A stretch of DNA of 64,000 nucleotides from Sthenelais limicola (Eukaryota; Annelida; Polychaeta; Phyllodocida; Sigalionidae): NCBI GenBank assembly GCA_942159475.1, contig OW804097.1, positions 59,478,986 through 59,542,985 on the forward strand, read 5' to 3'. The position numbers and the translations under genes were made by a program. This document shows, piece by piece, positions 33,245 through 45,528 of this stretch; position 1 is the first letter of the stretch, and the number at the start of each line of letters is the position of its first letter. The notes beneath the pieces are model-generated. The model saw only the letters and a list, made by a program, of their open reading frames with translations, ran no database searches and had not been told where the DNA came from.

Positions 33245-33314
33245 ATTCCTGCTGAGAATTGAACCCGGGCCCCTGGCTTGTGAAGCAAAGACTATACCAC
33301 TAGACCACTCATCC
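33245..33314 (-). tRNA. tRNA-like (pseudo-tRNA) sequence, unit 1 of the macrosatellite
   Basis: On the minus strand, TGGTCTAGTGG is a good A box and GGTTCAATTCT an approximate B box. The putative anticodon loop TTCACAA would place CAC (Val) after T33. A TTTTTTT run follows the 3' end, as for Pol III termination. The 7-bp acceptor ends (GGATGAG and CAGGAAT) do not pair, so this is a pseudo-tRNA or the head of a tRNA-derived element. Confidence 0.45.
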
Positions 33315-34543
33315 TCAGGTGAATATAGCTAGTGTTGTAAGTCTTATTAGCCAGTGAACATAAATTGCCTCCCAAAACAGATGCTGACCCACATGGACAA
33401 TATTAGATCCAGCTCCTTTTTCCAACACTTTGGTTCTTCTATTATATTCAAGAAGTTTTTGCACTATGTATTACACTTTAATGGAGTCAACTACCTTTAA
33501 TAAGATGGGTGTTCTAGCTGTTAACAGGGGGATTGACAATTAAACATTTACAGGCAATCAAGCAAGCAGGCACTGACTTGTAGTTGTCTTCAGTCAGCCT
33601 AGATGGCAGCATGGCTGTTATTATTCTTGCACCATCTAGCTTCTATTACAGACACTACGTATTAGAGATTCATATAGGCCTACAAAATTCCCTTTTCCTG
33701 GGTGTTTTATAATATATTTAACATGTGATTTACTTGTAATATATGTTGCTATTAAATGCCTAACCTGTGCCCAAATAATGGGTTGGCTATGACTCCTTAC
33801 ATAGTAATTACATGACTTTGAATGTTTTAACCCCCCTAAAATTGAAGGGAATAATTTAAAGTTGCCAATTTCTGTCTGGCAATGTAATAGCAGAAATGTA
33901 AAGGACACCTGAACAACTTTAATGAGAATTTGGGGAATTTTTTTTTCAAAACCATAATCACAGTAAGCCTGTTGTAAGCCTTCAGTTTCCTGAAATTATA
34001 AAACGGTTCTCAAAACAGCCCCAGATTTGGTATGTGGGTGGTCGTTAGGAATGCCTATGAAGACCCTCTTTCAATTTTCTAATATTGTAGAGGAAAATGG
34101 GATATCTTTTGTATTTCTGGTTTTTTATCAAGGTTCTCAAAAGTCATTATTTTTTGCTGAAACATCTTGTTAGGACTATTTGTCACTCCAAGCAATGAAA
34201 AAAAATGAAAACAATTGCCCTGACCCCCCATCACAGTGCAATAAAGTATCAATCAATACCTTAGCCAGGGCTACAACTATGATTCACTATACTACTACCC
34301 TTGGTGCTGCCATCTGTACTATAGGTTTGAGGGTTCCTCAATCTCTACCTTTGTCATCACTTTTTTGTGCATGCTGGAAAATGAACACTTTTTATGTACA
34401 AACTGTCTATTGCAGTGCCTACAGTTACATCAGAATAACAATGTCAATTAAAATCATATAATAAATATCCCTGCAACAGAGGTAAATACATGTATGTCAG
34501 TTCTTTGATTGGGAGAATTGGTGTTCTGAAGAAAAAAACAAGA

Positions 34544-34613
34544 ATTCCTGCTGGGAATTGAACCCGGGCCCCTGGCTTGTGAAGCAAAGACTATACCACT
34601 AGACCACTCATCC
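34544..34613 (-). tRNA. tRNA-like sequence, unit 2
   Basis: Same A box; B box GGTTCAATTCC; T7 downstream. The T stem CCGGG/CCCAG has one mismatch. Confidence 0.45.
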
Positions 34614-35842
34614 TCAGGTGAATATAGCTAGTGTTGTAAGTCTTATTAGCCAGTGAACATAAATTGCCTCCCAAAACAGATGCTGACCCACATGGACAAT
34701 ATTAGATCCAGCTCCTTTTTCCAACACTTTGGTTCTTCTATTATATTCAAGAAGTTTTTGCACTATGTATTACACTTTAATGGAGTCAACTACCTTTAAT
34801 AAGATGGGTGTTCTAGCTGTTAACAGGGGGATTGACAATTAAACATTTACAGGCAATCAAGCAAGCAGGCACTGACTTGTAGTTGTCTTCAGTCAGCCTA
34901 GATGGCAGCATGGCTGTTATTATTCTTGCACCATCTAGCTTCTATTACAGACACTACGTATTAGAGATTCATATAGGCCTACAAAATTCCCTTTTCCTGG
35001 GTGTTTTATAATATATTTAACATGTGATTTACTTGTAATATATGTTGCTATTAAATGCCTAACCTGTGCCCAAATAATGGGTTGGCTATGACTCCTTACA
35101 TAGTAATTACATGACTTTGAATGTTTTAACCCCCCTAAAATTGAAGGGAATAATTTAAAGTTGCCAATTTCTGTCTGGCAATGTAATAGCAGAAATGTAA
35201 AGGACACCTGAACAACTTTAATGAGAATTTGGGGAATTTTTTTTTCAAAACCATAATCACAGTAAGCCTGTTGTAAGCCTTCAGTTTCCTGAAATTATAA
35301 AACGGTTCTCAAAACAGCCCCAGATTTGGTATGTGGGTGGTCGTTAGGAATGCCTATGAAGACCCTCTTTCAATTTTCTAATATTGTAGAGGAAAATGGG
35401 ATATCTTTTGTATTTCTGGTTTTTTATCAAGGTTCTCAAAAGTCATTATTTTTTGCTGAAACATCTTGTTAGGACTATTTGTCACTCCAAGCAATGAAAA
35501 AAAATGAAAACAATTGCCCTGACCCCCCATCACAGTGCAATAAAGTATCAATCAATACCTTAGCCAGGGCTACAACTATGATTCACTATACTACTACCCT
35601 TGGTGCTGCCATCTGTACTATAGGTTTGAGGGTTCCTCAATCTCTACCTTTGTCATCACTTTTTTGTGCATGCTGGAAAATGAACTCTTTTTATGTACAA
35701 ACTGTCTATTGCAGTGCCTACAGTTACATCAGAATAACAATGTCAATTAAAATCATATAATAAATATCCCTGCAACAGAGATAAATACATGTATGTCAGT
35801 TCATTGATTGGGAGAATTGGTCTTCTGAAGAAAAAAACAAGA

Positions 35843-35912
35843 ATTCCTGCTGGGAATTGAACCCGGGCCCCTGGCTTGTGAAGCAAAGACTATACCACTA
35901 GACCACTCATCC
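35843..35912 (-). tRNA. tRNA-like sequence, unit 3
   Basis: Identical to the unit 2 copy over the A box, anticodon loop and B box. Confidence 0.45.
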
Positions 35913-37143
35913 TCAGGTGAATATAGCTAGTGTTGTAAGTCTTATTAGCCAGTGAACATAAATTGCCTCCCAAAACAGATGCTGACCCACATGGACAATA
36001 TTAGATCCAGCTCCTTTTTCCAATACTTTGGTTCTTCTATTATATTCAAGAAGTTTTTGCACTATGTATTACACTTTAATGGAGTCAACTACCTTTAATA
36101 AGATGGGTGTTCTAGCTGTTAACAGGGGGATTGACAATTAAACATTTACAGGCAATCAAGCAAGCAGGCACTGACTTGAAGTTGTCTTAAGTCAGCCTAG
36201 ATGGCAGCATGGCTGTTATTATTCTTGCACCATCTAGCTTCTATTACAGACACTACGTATTAGAGATTCATATAGGCCTACAAAATTCCCTTTTCCTGGG
36301 TGTTTTATAATATATTTAACATGTGATTTACTTGTAATATATGTTGCTATTAAATGCCTACCCTGTGCCCAAATAATGGGTTGGCTATGACTCCTTACAT
36401 AGTAATTACATGACTTTGAATGTTTTAACCCCCCTAAAATTGAAGGGAATAATTTAAAGTTGCCAATTTCTGTCTGGCAATGTAATAGCAGAAATGTAAA
36501 GGACACCTGAACAACTTTTCATGAGAATTTGAGGAATTTTTTTTTCAAAACCATAATCACAGTAAGCCTGTTGTAAGCCTTCAGTTTCCTGAAATTATAA
36601 AAAGGTTCTCAAAACAGCCCCAGATTTGGTATGTGGGTGGTCTTTAGGAATGCCTATGAAGACCCACTTTCAATTTTCTAATATTGTAGAGGAAAATGGG
36701 ATTTCTTTTGTATTCCTGGTTTTTTATCAAGGTTCTCAAAAGTCATTATTTTTTGCTGAAACATCTTGTTAGGACTATTTGTCACTCCAAGCAATGAAAA
36801 AAAATGAAAACAATTGTCCTGACCCCCCCATCACAGTGCAATAAAGTATCAATCAATACCTTAGCCAGGGCTACAACTATGATTCACTATACTACTACCC
36901 TTGGTGCTGCCATCTGTACTATAGGTTTGAGGGTTCCTCAATCTCTACCTTTGTCATCACTTTTTTGTGCATGCTGGAAAATGAACACTTTTTATGTACA
37001 AACTGTCTATTGCAGTGCCTACAGTTACATCAGAATAACAATGTCAATTAAAATCATATAATAAATATCCCTGCAACAGAGGTAAATACATGTATGTCAG
37101 TTCATTGATTGGGAGAATTGGTGTTCTGAAGAAAAAAACAAGA

Positions 37144-37213
37144 ATTCCTGCTGGGAATTGAACCCGGGCCCCTGGCTTGTGAAGCAAAGACTATACCACT
37201 AGACCACTCATCC
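37144..37213 (-). tRNA. tRNA-like sequence, unit 4
   Basis: Identical to unit 2 over the recognisable boxes. Confidence 0.45.
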
Positions 37214-38443
37214 TCAGGTGAATATAGCTAGTGTTGTAAGTCTTATTAGCCAGTGAACATAAATTGCCTCCCAAAACAGATGCTGACCCACATGGACAAT
37301 ATTAGATCCAGCTCCTTTTTCCAACACTTTGGTTCTTCTATTATATTCAAGAAGTTTTTGCACTATGTATTACACTTTAATGGAGTCAACTACCTTTAAT
37401 AAGATGGGTGTTCTAGCTGTTAACAGGGGGATTGACAATTAAACATTTACAGGCAATCAAGCAAGCAGGCACTGACTTGTAGTTGTCTTCAGTCAGCCTA
37501 GATGGCAGCATGGCTGTTATTATTCTTGCACCATCTAGCTTCTATTACAGACACTACGTATTAGAGATTCATATAGGCCTACAAAATTCCCTTTTCCTGG
37601 GTGTTTTATAATATATTTAACATGTGATTTACTTGTAATATATGTTGCTATCAAATGCCTACCCTGTGCCCAAATAATGGGTTGGCTATGACTCCTTACA
37701 TAGTAATTACATGACTTTGAATGTTTTAACCCCCCTAAAATTGAAGGGAATAATTTAAAGTTGCCAATTTCTGTCTGGCAATGTAATAGCAGAAATGTAA
37801 AGGACACCTGAACAACTTTTCATGAGAATTTGGGGAATTTTTTTTTCAAAACCATAATCACAGTAAGCCTGTTGTAAGCCTTCAGTTTCCTGAAATTATA
37901 AAAAGGTTCTCAAAACAGCCCCAGATTGGGTATGTGGGTGGTCGTTAGGAATGCCTATGAAGACCCTCTTTCAATTTTCTAATATTGTAGAGGAAAATGG
38001 GATATCTTTTGTATTTCTGGTTTTTTATCAAGGTTCTCAAAAGTCATTATTTTTTGCTGAAACATCTTGTTAGGACTATTTGTCACTCCAAGCAATGAAA
38101 AAAAATGAAAACAATTGCCCTGACCCCCCATCACAGTGCAATAAAGTATCAATCAATACCTTAGCCAGGGCTACAACTATGATTCACTATACTACTACCC
38201 TTGGTGCTGCCATCTGTACTATAGGTTTGAGGGTTCCTCAATCTCTACCTTTGTCATCACTTTTTTGTGCATGCTGGAAAATGAACTCTTTTTATGTACA
38301 AACTGTCTATTGCAGTGCCTACAGTTACATCAGAATAACAATGTCAATTAAAATCATATAATAAATATCCCTGCAACAGAGATAAATACATGTATGTCAG
38401 TTCATTGATTGGGAGAATTGGTCTTCTGAAGAAAAAAACAAGA

Positions 38444-38513
38444 ATTCCTGCTGGGAATTGAACCCGGGCCCCTGGCTTGTGAAGCAAAGACTATACCACT
38501 AGACCACTCATCC
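38444..38513 (-). tRNA. tRNA-like sequence, unit 5
   Basis: Identical to unit 2 over the recognisable boxes. Confidence 0.45.
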
Positions 38514-39745
38514 TCAGGTGAATATAGCTAGTGTTGTAAGTCTCATTAGCCAGTGAACATAAATTGCCTCCCAAAACAGATGCTGACCCACATGGACAAT
38601 ATTAGATCCAGCTCCTTTTTCCAACACTTTGGTTCTTCTATTATATTCAAGAAGTTTTTGCACTATGTATTACACTTTAATGGAGTCAACTACCTTTAAT
38701 AAGATGGGTGTTCTAGCTGTTAACAGGGGGATTGACAATTAAACATTTACAGGCAATCAAGCAAGCAGGCACTGACTTGTAGTTGTCTTCAGTCAGCCTA
38801 GATGGCAGCATGGCTGTTATTATTCTTGCACCATCTAGCTTCTATTACAGACACTACGTATTAGAGATTCATATAGGCCTACAAAATTCCCTTTTCCTGG
38901 GTGTTTTATAATATATTTAACATGTGATTTACTTGTAATATATGTTGCTATTAAATGCCTACCCTGTGCCCAAATAATGGGTTGGCTATGACTCCTTACA
39001 TAGTAATTACATGACTTTGAATGTTTTAACCCCCCTAAAATTGAAGGGAATAATTTAAAGTTGCCAATTTCTGTCTGGCAATGTAATAGCAGAAATGTAA
39101 AGGACACCTGAACAACTTTTCATGAGAATTTGAGGAATTTTTTTTTCAAAACCATAATCACAGTAAGCCTGTTGTAAGCCTTCAGTTTCCTGAAATTATA
39201 AAAAGGTTCTCAAAACAGCCCCAGATTTGGTATGTGGGTGGTCTTTAGGAATGCCTATGAAGACCCACTTTCAATTTTCTAATATTGTAGAGGAAAATGG
39301 GATTTCTTTTGTATTTCTGGTTTTTTATCAAGGTTCTCAAAAGTCATTATTTTTTGCTGAAACATCTTTTGTAGGACTATTTGTCACTCCAAGCAATGAA
39401 AAAAAATGAAAACAATTGTCCTGACCCCCCCATCACAGTGCAATAAAGTATCAATCAATACCTTAGCCAGGGCTACAACTATGATTCACTATACTACTAC
39501 CCTTGGTGCTGCCATCTGTACTATAGGTTTGAGGGTTCCTCAATCTCTACCTTTGTCATCACTTTTTTGTGCATGCTGGAAAATGAACTCTTTTTATGTA
39601 CAAACTGTCTATTGCAGTGCCTACAGTTACATCAGAATAACAATGTCAATTAAAATCATATAATAAATATCCCTGCAACAGAGATAAATACATGTATGTC
39701 AGTTCATTGATTGGGAGAATTGGTCTTCTGAAGAAAAAAACAAGA

Positions 39746-39815
39746 ATTCCTGCTGGGAATTGAACCCGGGCACCTGGCTTGTGAAGCAAAGACTATACCA
39801 CTAGACCACTCATCC
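39746..39815 (-). tRNA. tRNA-like sequence, unit 6
   Basis: One substitution upstream of the T arm (CCAGGTGCCCGGG instead of CCAGGGGCCCGGG). Confidence 0.45.
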
Positions 39816-41046
39816 TCAGGTGAATATAGCTAGTGTTGTAAGTCTTATTAGCCAGTGAACATAAATTGCCTCCCAAAACAGATGCTGACCCACATGGACA
39901 ATATTAGATCCAGCTCCTTTTTCCAACACTTTGGTTCTTCTATTATATTCAAGAAGTTTTTGCACTATGTATTACACTTTAATGGAGTCAACTACCTTTA
40001 ATACGATGGGTGTTCTAGCTGTTAACAGGGGGATTGACAATTAAACATTTACAGGCAATCAAGCAAGCAGGCACTGACTTGTAGTTGTCTTCAGTCAGCC
40101 TAGATGGCAGCATGGCTTTTATTTTTCTTGCACCATCTAGCTTCTATTACAGACACTACGTATTAGAGATTCATATAGGCCTACAAAATTCCCTTTTCCT
40201 GGGTGTTTTATAATATATTTAACATGTGATTTACTTGTAATATATGTTGCTATTAAATGCCTACCCTATGCCCAAATAATGGGTTGGCTATGACTCCTTA
40301 CATAGTAATTACATGACTTTGAATGTTTTAACCCCCCTAAAATTGAAGGGAATAATGTAAAGTTGCCAATTTCTGTCTGGCAATGTAATAGCATAAATGT
40401 AAAGAACACCTGAACAACTTTTCATGAGAATTTGAGGAATTTTTTTTTCAAAACCATAATCACAGTAAGCCTGTTGTAAGCCTTCAGTTTCCTGAAATTA
40501 TAAAAAGGTTCTCAAAACAGCCCCAGATTTGGTATGTGGGTGGTCTTTAGGAATGCCTATGAAGACCCACTTTCAATTTTCTAATATTGTAGAGGAAAAT
40601 GGGATTTCTTTTGTATTTCTGGTTTTTTATCAAGGTTCTCAAAAGTCATTATTTTTTGCTGAAACATCTTGTTAGGACTATTTGTCACTCCAAGCAATGA
40701 AAAAAAATGAAAACAATTGTCCTGACCCCCCCATCACAGTGCAATAAAGTATCAATCAATACCTTAGCCAGGGCTACAACTATGATTCACTATACTACTA
40801 CCCTTGGTGCTGCCATCTGTACTATAGGTTTGAGGGTTCCTCAATCTCTACCTTTGTCATCACTTTTTTGTGCATGCTGGAAAATGAACTCTTTTTATGT
40901 ACAAACTGTCTATTGCAGTGCCTACAGTTACATCAGAATAACAATGTCAATTAAAATCATATAATAAATATCCCTGCAACAGAGATAAATACATGTATGT
41001 CAGTTCATTGATTGGGAGAATTGGTCTTCTGAAGAAAAAAACAAGA

Positions 41047-41116
41047 ATTCCTGCTGGGAATTGAACCCGGGCCCCTGGCTTGTGAAGCAAAGACTATACC
41101 ACTAGACCACTCATCC
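41047..41116 (-). tRNA. tRNA-like sequence, unit 7
   Basis: Identical to unit 2 over the recognisable boxes. Confidence 0.45.
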
Positions 41117-42199
41117 TCAGGTGAATATAGCTAGTGTTGTAAGTCTTATTAGCCAGTGAACATAAATTGCCTCCCAAAACAGATGCTGACCCACATGGAC
41201 AATATTAGATCCAGCTCCTTTTTCCAACACTTTGGTTCTTCTATTATATTCAAGAAGTTTTTGCACTATGTATTACACTTTAATGGAGTCAACTACCTTT
41301 AATAATATGGGTGTTCTAGCTGTTAACAGGGGGATTGACAATTAAACATTTACAGGCAATCAAGCAAGCAGGCACTGACTTGTAGTTGTCTTCAGTCAGC
41401 CTAGATGGCAGCATGGCTTTTATTTTTCTTGCACCATCTAGCTTCTATTACAGACACTACGTATTAGAGATTCATATAGGCCTACAAAATTCCCTTTTCC
41501 TGGGTGTTTTATAATATATTTAACATGTGATTTACTTGTAATATATGTTGCTATTAAATGCCTACCCTATGCCCAAATAATGGGTTGGCTATGACTCCTT
41601 ACATAGTAATTACATGACTTTGAATGTTTTAACCCCCCTAAAATTGAAGGGAATAATGTAAAGTTGCCAATTTCTGTCTGGCAATGTAATAGCATAAATG
41701 TAAAGAACACCTGAACAACTTTTCATGAGAATTTGAGGAATTCTTTTTTCAAAACCATAATTACATGACTTTGAATGTTTTAACCCCCCTAAAATTGAAG
41801 TCATTATTTTTTGCTGAAACATCTTGTTAGGACTATTTGTCACTCCAAGCAATGAAAAAAAATGAAAACAATTGTCCTGACCCCCCATCACAGTGCAATA
41901 AAGTATCAATCAATACCTTAGCCAGGGCTACAACTATGATTCACTATACTGCTACCCTTGGTGCTGCCATCTGTACTATAGGTTTGAGGGTTCCTCAATC
42001 TCTACCTTTGTCATCACTTTTTTGTGCATGCTGGAAAATGAACTCTTTTTATGTACAAACTGTCTATTGCAGTGCCTACAGTGACATCAGAATAACAATG
42101 TCAATTAAAATCATATAATAAATATCCCTGCAACAGAGATAAATACATGTATGTCAGTTCTTTGATTGGGAGAATTGGTGTTCTGAAAAAAAAACAAGT

Positions 42200-42269
42200 A
42201 TTCCTGCTGGGAATTGAACCCAGGCCCCTGGCTTGTGAAGCAAAGACTATACCGCTAGACCACCCATCC
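42200..42269 (-). tRNA. tRNA-like sequence, unit 8 (best-paired T arm)
   Basis: The T arm reads CTGGG-TTCAATT-CCCAG, a perfect 5-bp stem, unlike units 1-7. The A box is TGGTCTAGCGG. The acceptor ends still do not pair. This diverged unit may preserve the older form. Confidence 0.5.
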
Positions 42270-42579
42270 TCAGCTGAATATAGCTAGTGTTGTAAGCCTT
42301 ATTAGCCAGTGAACATAAATTGCCTCCCAAAACAGATGCTGACCCACATGGACAATATTAGATCCAGCTCCTTTTTCCAACACTTTGGTTCTTCTATTAT
42401 ATTCAAGAAGTTTTTGCACTATGTATTACACTTTAATGGAGTCAACTACCTTATTAAGATAATAATATTGGTGTTCTAGGTGTGACCAGGGGGATTGCGA
42501 ATTACTGATTTATAGAGCCCACTGACTTGATTTGAATACAGCTCAGTGATATGAAGCATATCACTGAAAATGTTATTTA

Positions 42580-42710
42580 ATGGATAATGGATGGTTTTTT
42601 TCGGCCGCCATTGAATTATGAATTATAAGTAACGAGACACGCAAAGCGTCGAGTTTACTTATAATTCATAATTCATGGCGGCCGAAAATCAAAACCATTC
42701 ATTAGCTATT
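42580..42710. repeat. Foldback (long hairpin) beside the macrosatellite
   Basis: TCGGCCGCCATTGAATTATG followed by AATTATAAGTAA is mirrored by TTACTTATAATTCATAATTC followed by ATGGCGGCCGA. Outside it, AATGGATGGTTTT mirrors AAAACCATTCATT. The arms are about 50 bp with a CpG-containing loop (GACACGCAAAGCGTC). It is probably a foldback transposon end pair or short element. Confidence 0.7.
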
Positions 42711-44885
42711 TTATCACACGCCAGCAATCATGCCTACACGCCAATTAACTAGGTAGACGCCCCTAGTGGCCAAGTGACCATTAATCACTGGCCACAATCT
42801 GAAACCACATACCATGATCATCACGCCCCTAGTGGCCAAGTCTGCCTTAAAAATCCTTTTCTGTATTCCACTAGCAATATAAGTTCCAAGTTATAAGAAT
42901 GGAATTTGTGAGAAAAAAGAATAAGGTTGCAGTTTAAATTGCATTTCTAGGTAAATTATTTGAGATTTGACAGTCTAAAATGTAATCCTTCAGCTGCCCC
43001 TCCTTCCCCTCTCATCCTCGGGCTGGGTTCTTATCTTAATAGATAAGATAAGATGGTCAACCCAACTGTAAGTGGCTCAGGAATAGCGAGATTAACAGCT
43101 GAGAATTAAAGGTATAAGGAGGAGGAGGAAGAGGAGGAGTAGGCTGGAGAGAACAGAGAGGCACCTTTTTCAATTCTGGTCCATCCCAGTGTTAAGTCAT
43201 GAGGAGAGGGTAGGGCTTCTTTAGGCAGGCCATTCCAAAGAATAGGTATTTGAACTGTCTTGGTATTTTTAAAAAAAGGAATAACAGTTACAGAAGCTCT
43301 GAAGTGGAAGGCGTAGGGTTATGATTCTATGCTTTTAATGCCCTGGCTTTTATGCTTCAATATTAAGATAGGCATGTTAAAATGGCAGAATAGATCCCAT
43401 CTATTCCTGACACTTAAAAATGCAGCTGCTATACTTATTTTCTCTTATCAAAGTAAAAGTTATGTATTTCTAACATTTAATCATTTCATGGAGTTTTCTG
43501 ACTGCTGTTTATTAGTCCAGTAGGCCTGAAATAAACTCTAGGGTCCAGAAGACAATATCATTTTTTTAGATAAAATTTATTCAGCCAAATTACATATTCA
43601 TGCTATTCTCGTGGTACCCAAGTGGAAATATTTCTGACTTTGTTACAAGTATATAATTATGAGGTATTTAAACATTTAAGCATTTATGACATCAAATGTA
43701 AATTAATACGATTCTTAATTGATCAAATTAATCATTGACCAGTAATATTAAACATAGTATATATCGTTCATCTATTCCAATACGATATAATACAACATTT
43801 CTTTATTCCAATTTTCCTCCTAGACAATGATAATAATAGCTATACAAATAATAAAATCAGCATCGACACAGTCAAAATTTTCATATAATAATTCCATACC
43901 TCATTACAGAGGACATAATGAATTATAATAGCAAGCAGTCATTATATAATCTCAACAATTAACGGTACCAGTGATTGTTGTTTTTCAAATAGCACTTCAT
44001 GCTAGGCAATGGTTGGGATCTTTATACACACGGGTAACATATTCCATGTTACTGGTCCATTATTATGTGGAGAGTTTCCGACCTTTTCAATGGAAGGTCT
44101 TTCCACTATTATTACATTACCTGCATTAAGGCGAGTTTGTCTGGTTAAATTTTTAAATTCTCCATATCTAACTGTCTCTTGAACATTATGTTCATTAAAG
44201 AAATCTGTTGACGTTTGTTGTATAGGTCTATTTTACACAATTGGCATAATTCATGCTTAGGTCTAGGTCTAAGGATCATAATTGAATATGATTTTCAACG
44301 CTCTGTAAATGACATTTTGAATTTAGAATTTAGAGAATATATATTTCAGGTTGAACTATATAAATAAGGGCTTATCTTCTAACTTTGGATCTATATATGG
44401 TAGGAATATGAATCAAAAAGGATTATTATCCTACAAACTGGTAGAATTTATTCATTCCATTACAAAGTTTCTGTGACTATTATTCCTTTTCCCAACAAAT
44501 GTAAAGACATGCACATATGGTCACAATTATGTCTACTACTGTCAGAGGGCGGGGCGGCGGGATTCTCCTAATGAGACTTGAGATAAGAGATAAGAGATAA
44601 GAGAGGAGGGGAGAGAAAGAGGAGGCTCAGGGTATTTCCTTTTCAGGAGGACCAATGCCACCTGGCAATAATCCATTCGCAAGAAAGTCAGAGGATGGTG
44701 CTAATGCACCAGCAAGCAAGTGACAGCCAATTTATCATATTATCAAATTAGTAGAGATGCACGATGAAGGCCTCATCGTGCATTATTATCCTACTAAGAT
44801 TCCATAATGCATGGTGAGTATATTGGTAGCATCATTTCAGTGACTTTGTCATAAAATAATTAATGGCAATAATGCATAAAAAAAA
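42711..44885. other. No gene seen; anonymous AT-rich DNA and short tandem words
   Basis: Contains CCCCTAGTGGCCAAGT twice (about 42760 and 42826), GATAAG-type repeats (43037, 44583) and GGA-rich patches. This stretch appears to interrupt repeat R1: GCATATCACTGAAAATGTTA near 42556 and AACATTAAATAAATGTTACA near 44900 are adjacent in the 28.9-kb copy. Confidence 0.5.
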
Positions 44886-44889
44886 CCCT

Positions 44890-45284
44890 AAAAGTGTAAT
44901 AACATTAAATAAATGTTACATTCTAGAACATAAATAATTGCCTTACCCCATAAAATATACATAAAATGAGCCATTTTGAAGAAATTTCAGTATATTATCA
45001 GTCGCTTAGCAAACATACATAGCCTAGCAACCATATAATTCACCGAAATAGTTAGAAAAATTAGAGAACTATTCCATAGACTACTTTGTGTGCATATACC
45101 ACATCAAATTATTTGTTAGAATTCAGTATTTCGAGGGAATGGCCAAAATTTCACTGAAAAAATGTTACCATGGCAACAGAACCCAAGAAAACAATTTTTC
45201 AGAATGGGTCAATATCCAAAATTAATCAGCATCCCAAAATCCACCAATCTACAATCTTTTGCACCAATCTACCTGACTAATATA
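44890..45284 (-). repeat. Dispersed repeat R1 copy 3 (inverted)
   Basis: Reverse complement of 28477-28872, from GTTACATTCTAGAACATAAA to CACCAATCTACCTGACTA. It includes GTTACCATGGCAAC at 45164-45177 and is clearly closer to copy 1 than to copy 2. Confidence 0.8.
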
Positions 45285-45493
45285 CATTTATTCGGTCATA
45301 AGGAGATGTCCCTCTGAAATGTAATCCAGGTCTTTTACGGCATAATTATGTACTAAGTTGGAAAATGCGTGCCCATTGTCGTTTAGAAAAGTTTCTATCG
45401 TGACACAAAAGGGGATTTGCAAATCCCCTATTGAAACCAATTCTTTTAAAAATTTAGCCTTTGTACTCTCTCATGTCGTTGTACTAATCAACG

Positions 45494-45528
45494 CGCGCGC
45501 GCTAACCTGTAAGCGGTTAGCGCGCGCG
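45494..45528. repeat. Perfect GC-alternating palindrome
   Basis: CGCGCGCGCTAACC and its exact inverse GGTTAGCGCGCGCG flank a 7-base loop (TGTAAGC). Alternating CG is unusual in this AT-rich neighbourhood and could extrude as a cruciform or adopt Z-form. Confidence 0.8.

Larger units (their letters stand above)
32696..42540 (+). repeat. 1.3-kb macrosatellite: seven near-identical tandem units plus a rearranged eighth
   Basis: The anchor TTTGTCACTCCAAGCAATG recurs near 32881, 34180, 35479, 36780, 38080, 39382, 40683 and 41837, spacing 1299, 1299, 1301, 1300, 1302, 1301 and 1154 bp. Units 1-7 differ by occasional substitutions and single-base indels. The eighth carries an internal deletion of about 190 bp with 40 bp copied in, then diverges past 42450. 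Each unit contains a 93-codon plus frame, a 90-codon minus frame and a tRNA-like sequence on the minus strand. The frames are conserved only because the DNA is; they resemble no known family. Confidence 0.95.

Noticed and set aside
33245..33314. Functional tRNA-Val gene
   Set aside because: A and B boxes and a Pol III-like terminator are present, but the acceptor ends do not pair and the D and anticodon stems have mismatches; reported as tRNA-like only.
32881..42118. Repeated 93-codon plus-strand and 90-codon minus-strand frames as a tandem gene family
   Set aside because: They are preserved only because the whole 1.3-kb unit is nearly identical. The plus frame is shortened to 85 codons in several units by a one-base shift, and neither resembles a known protein.
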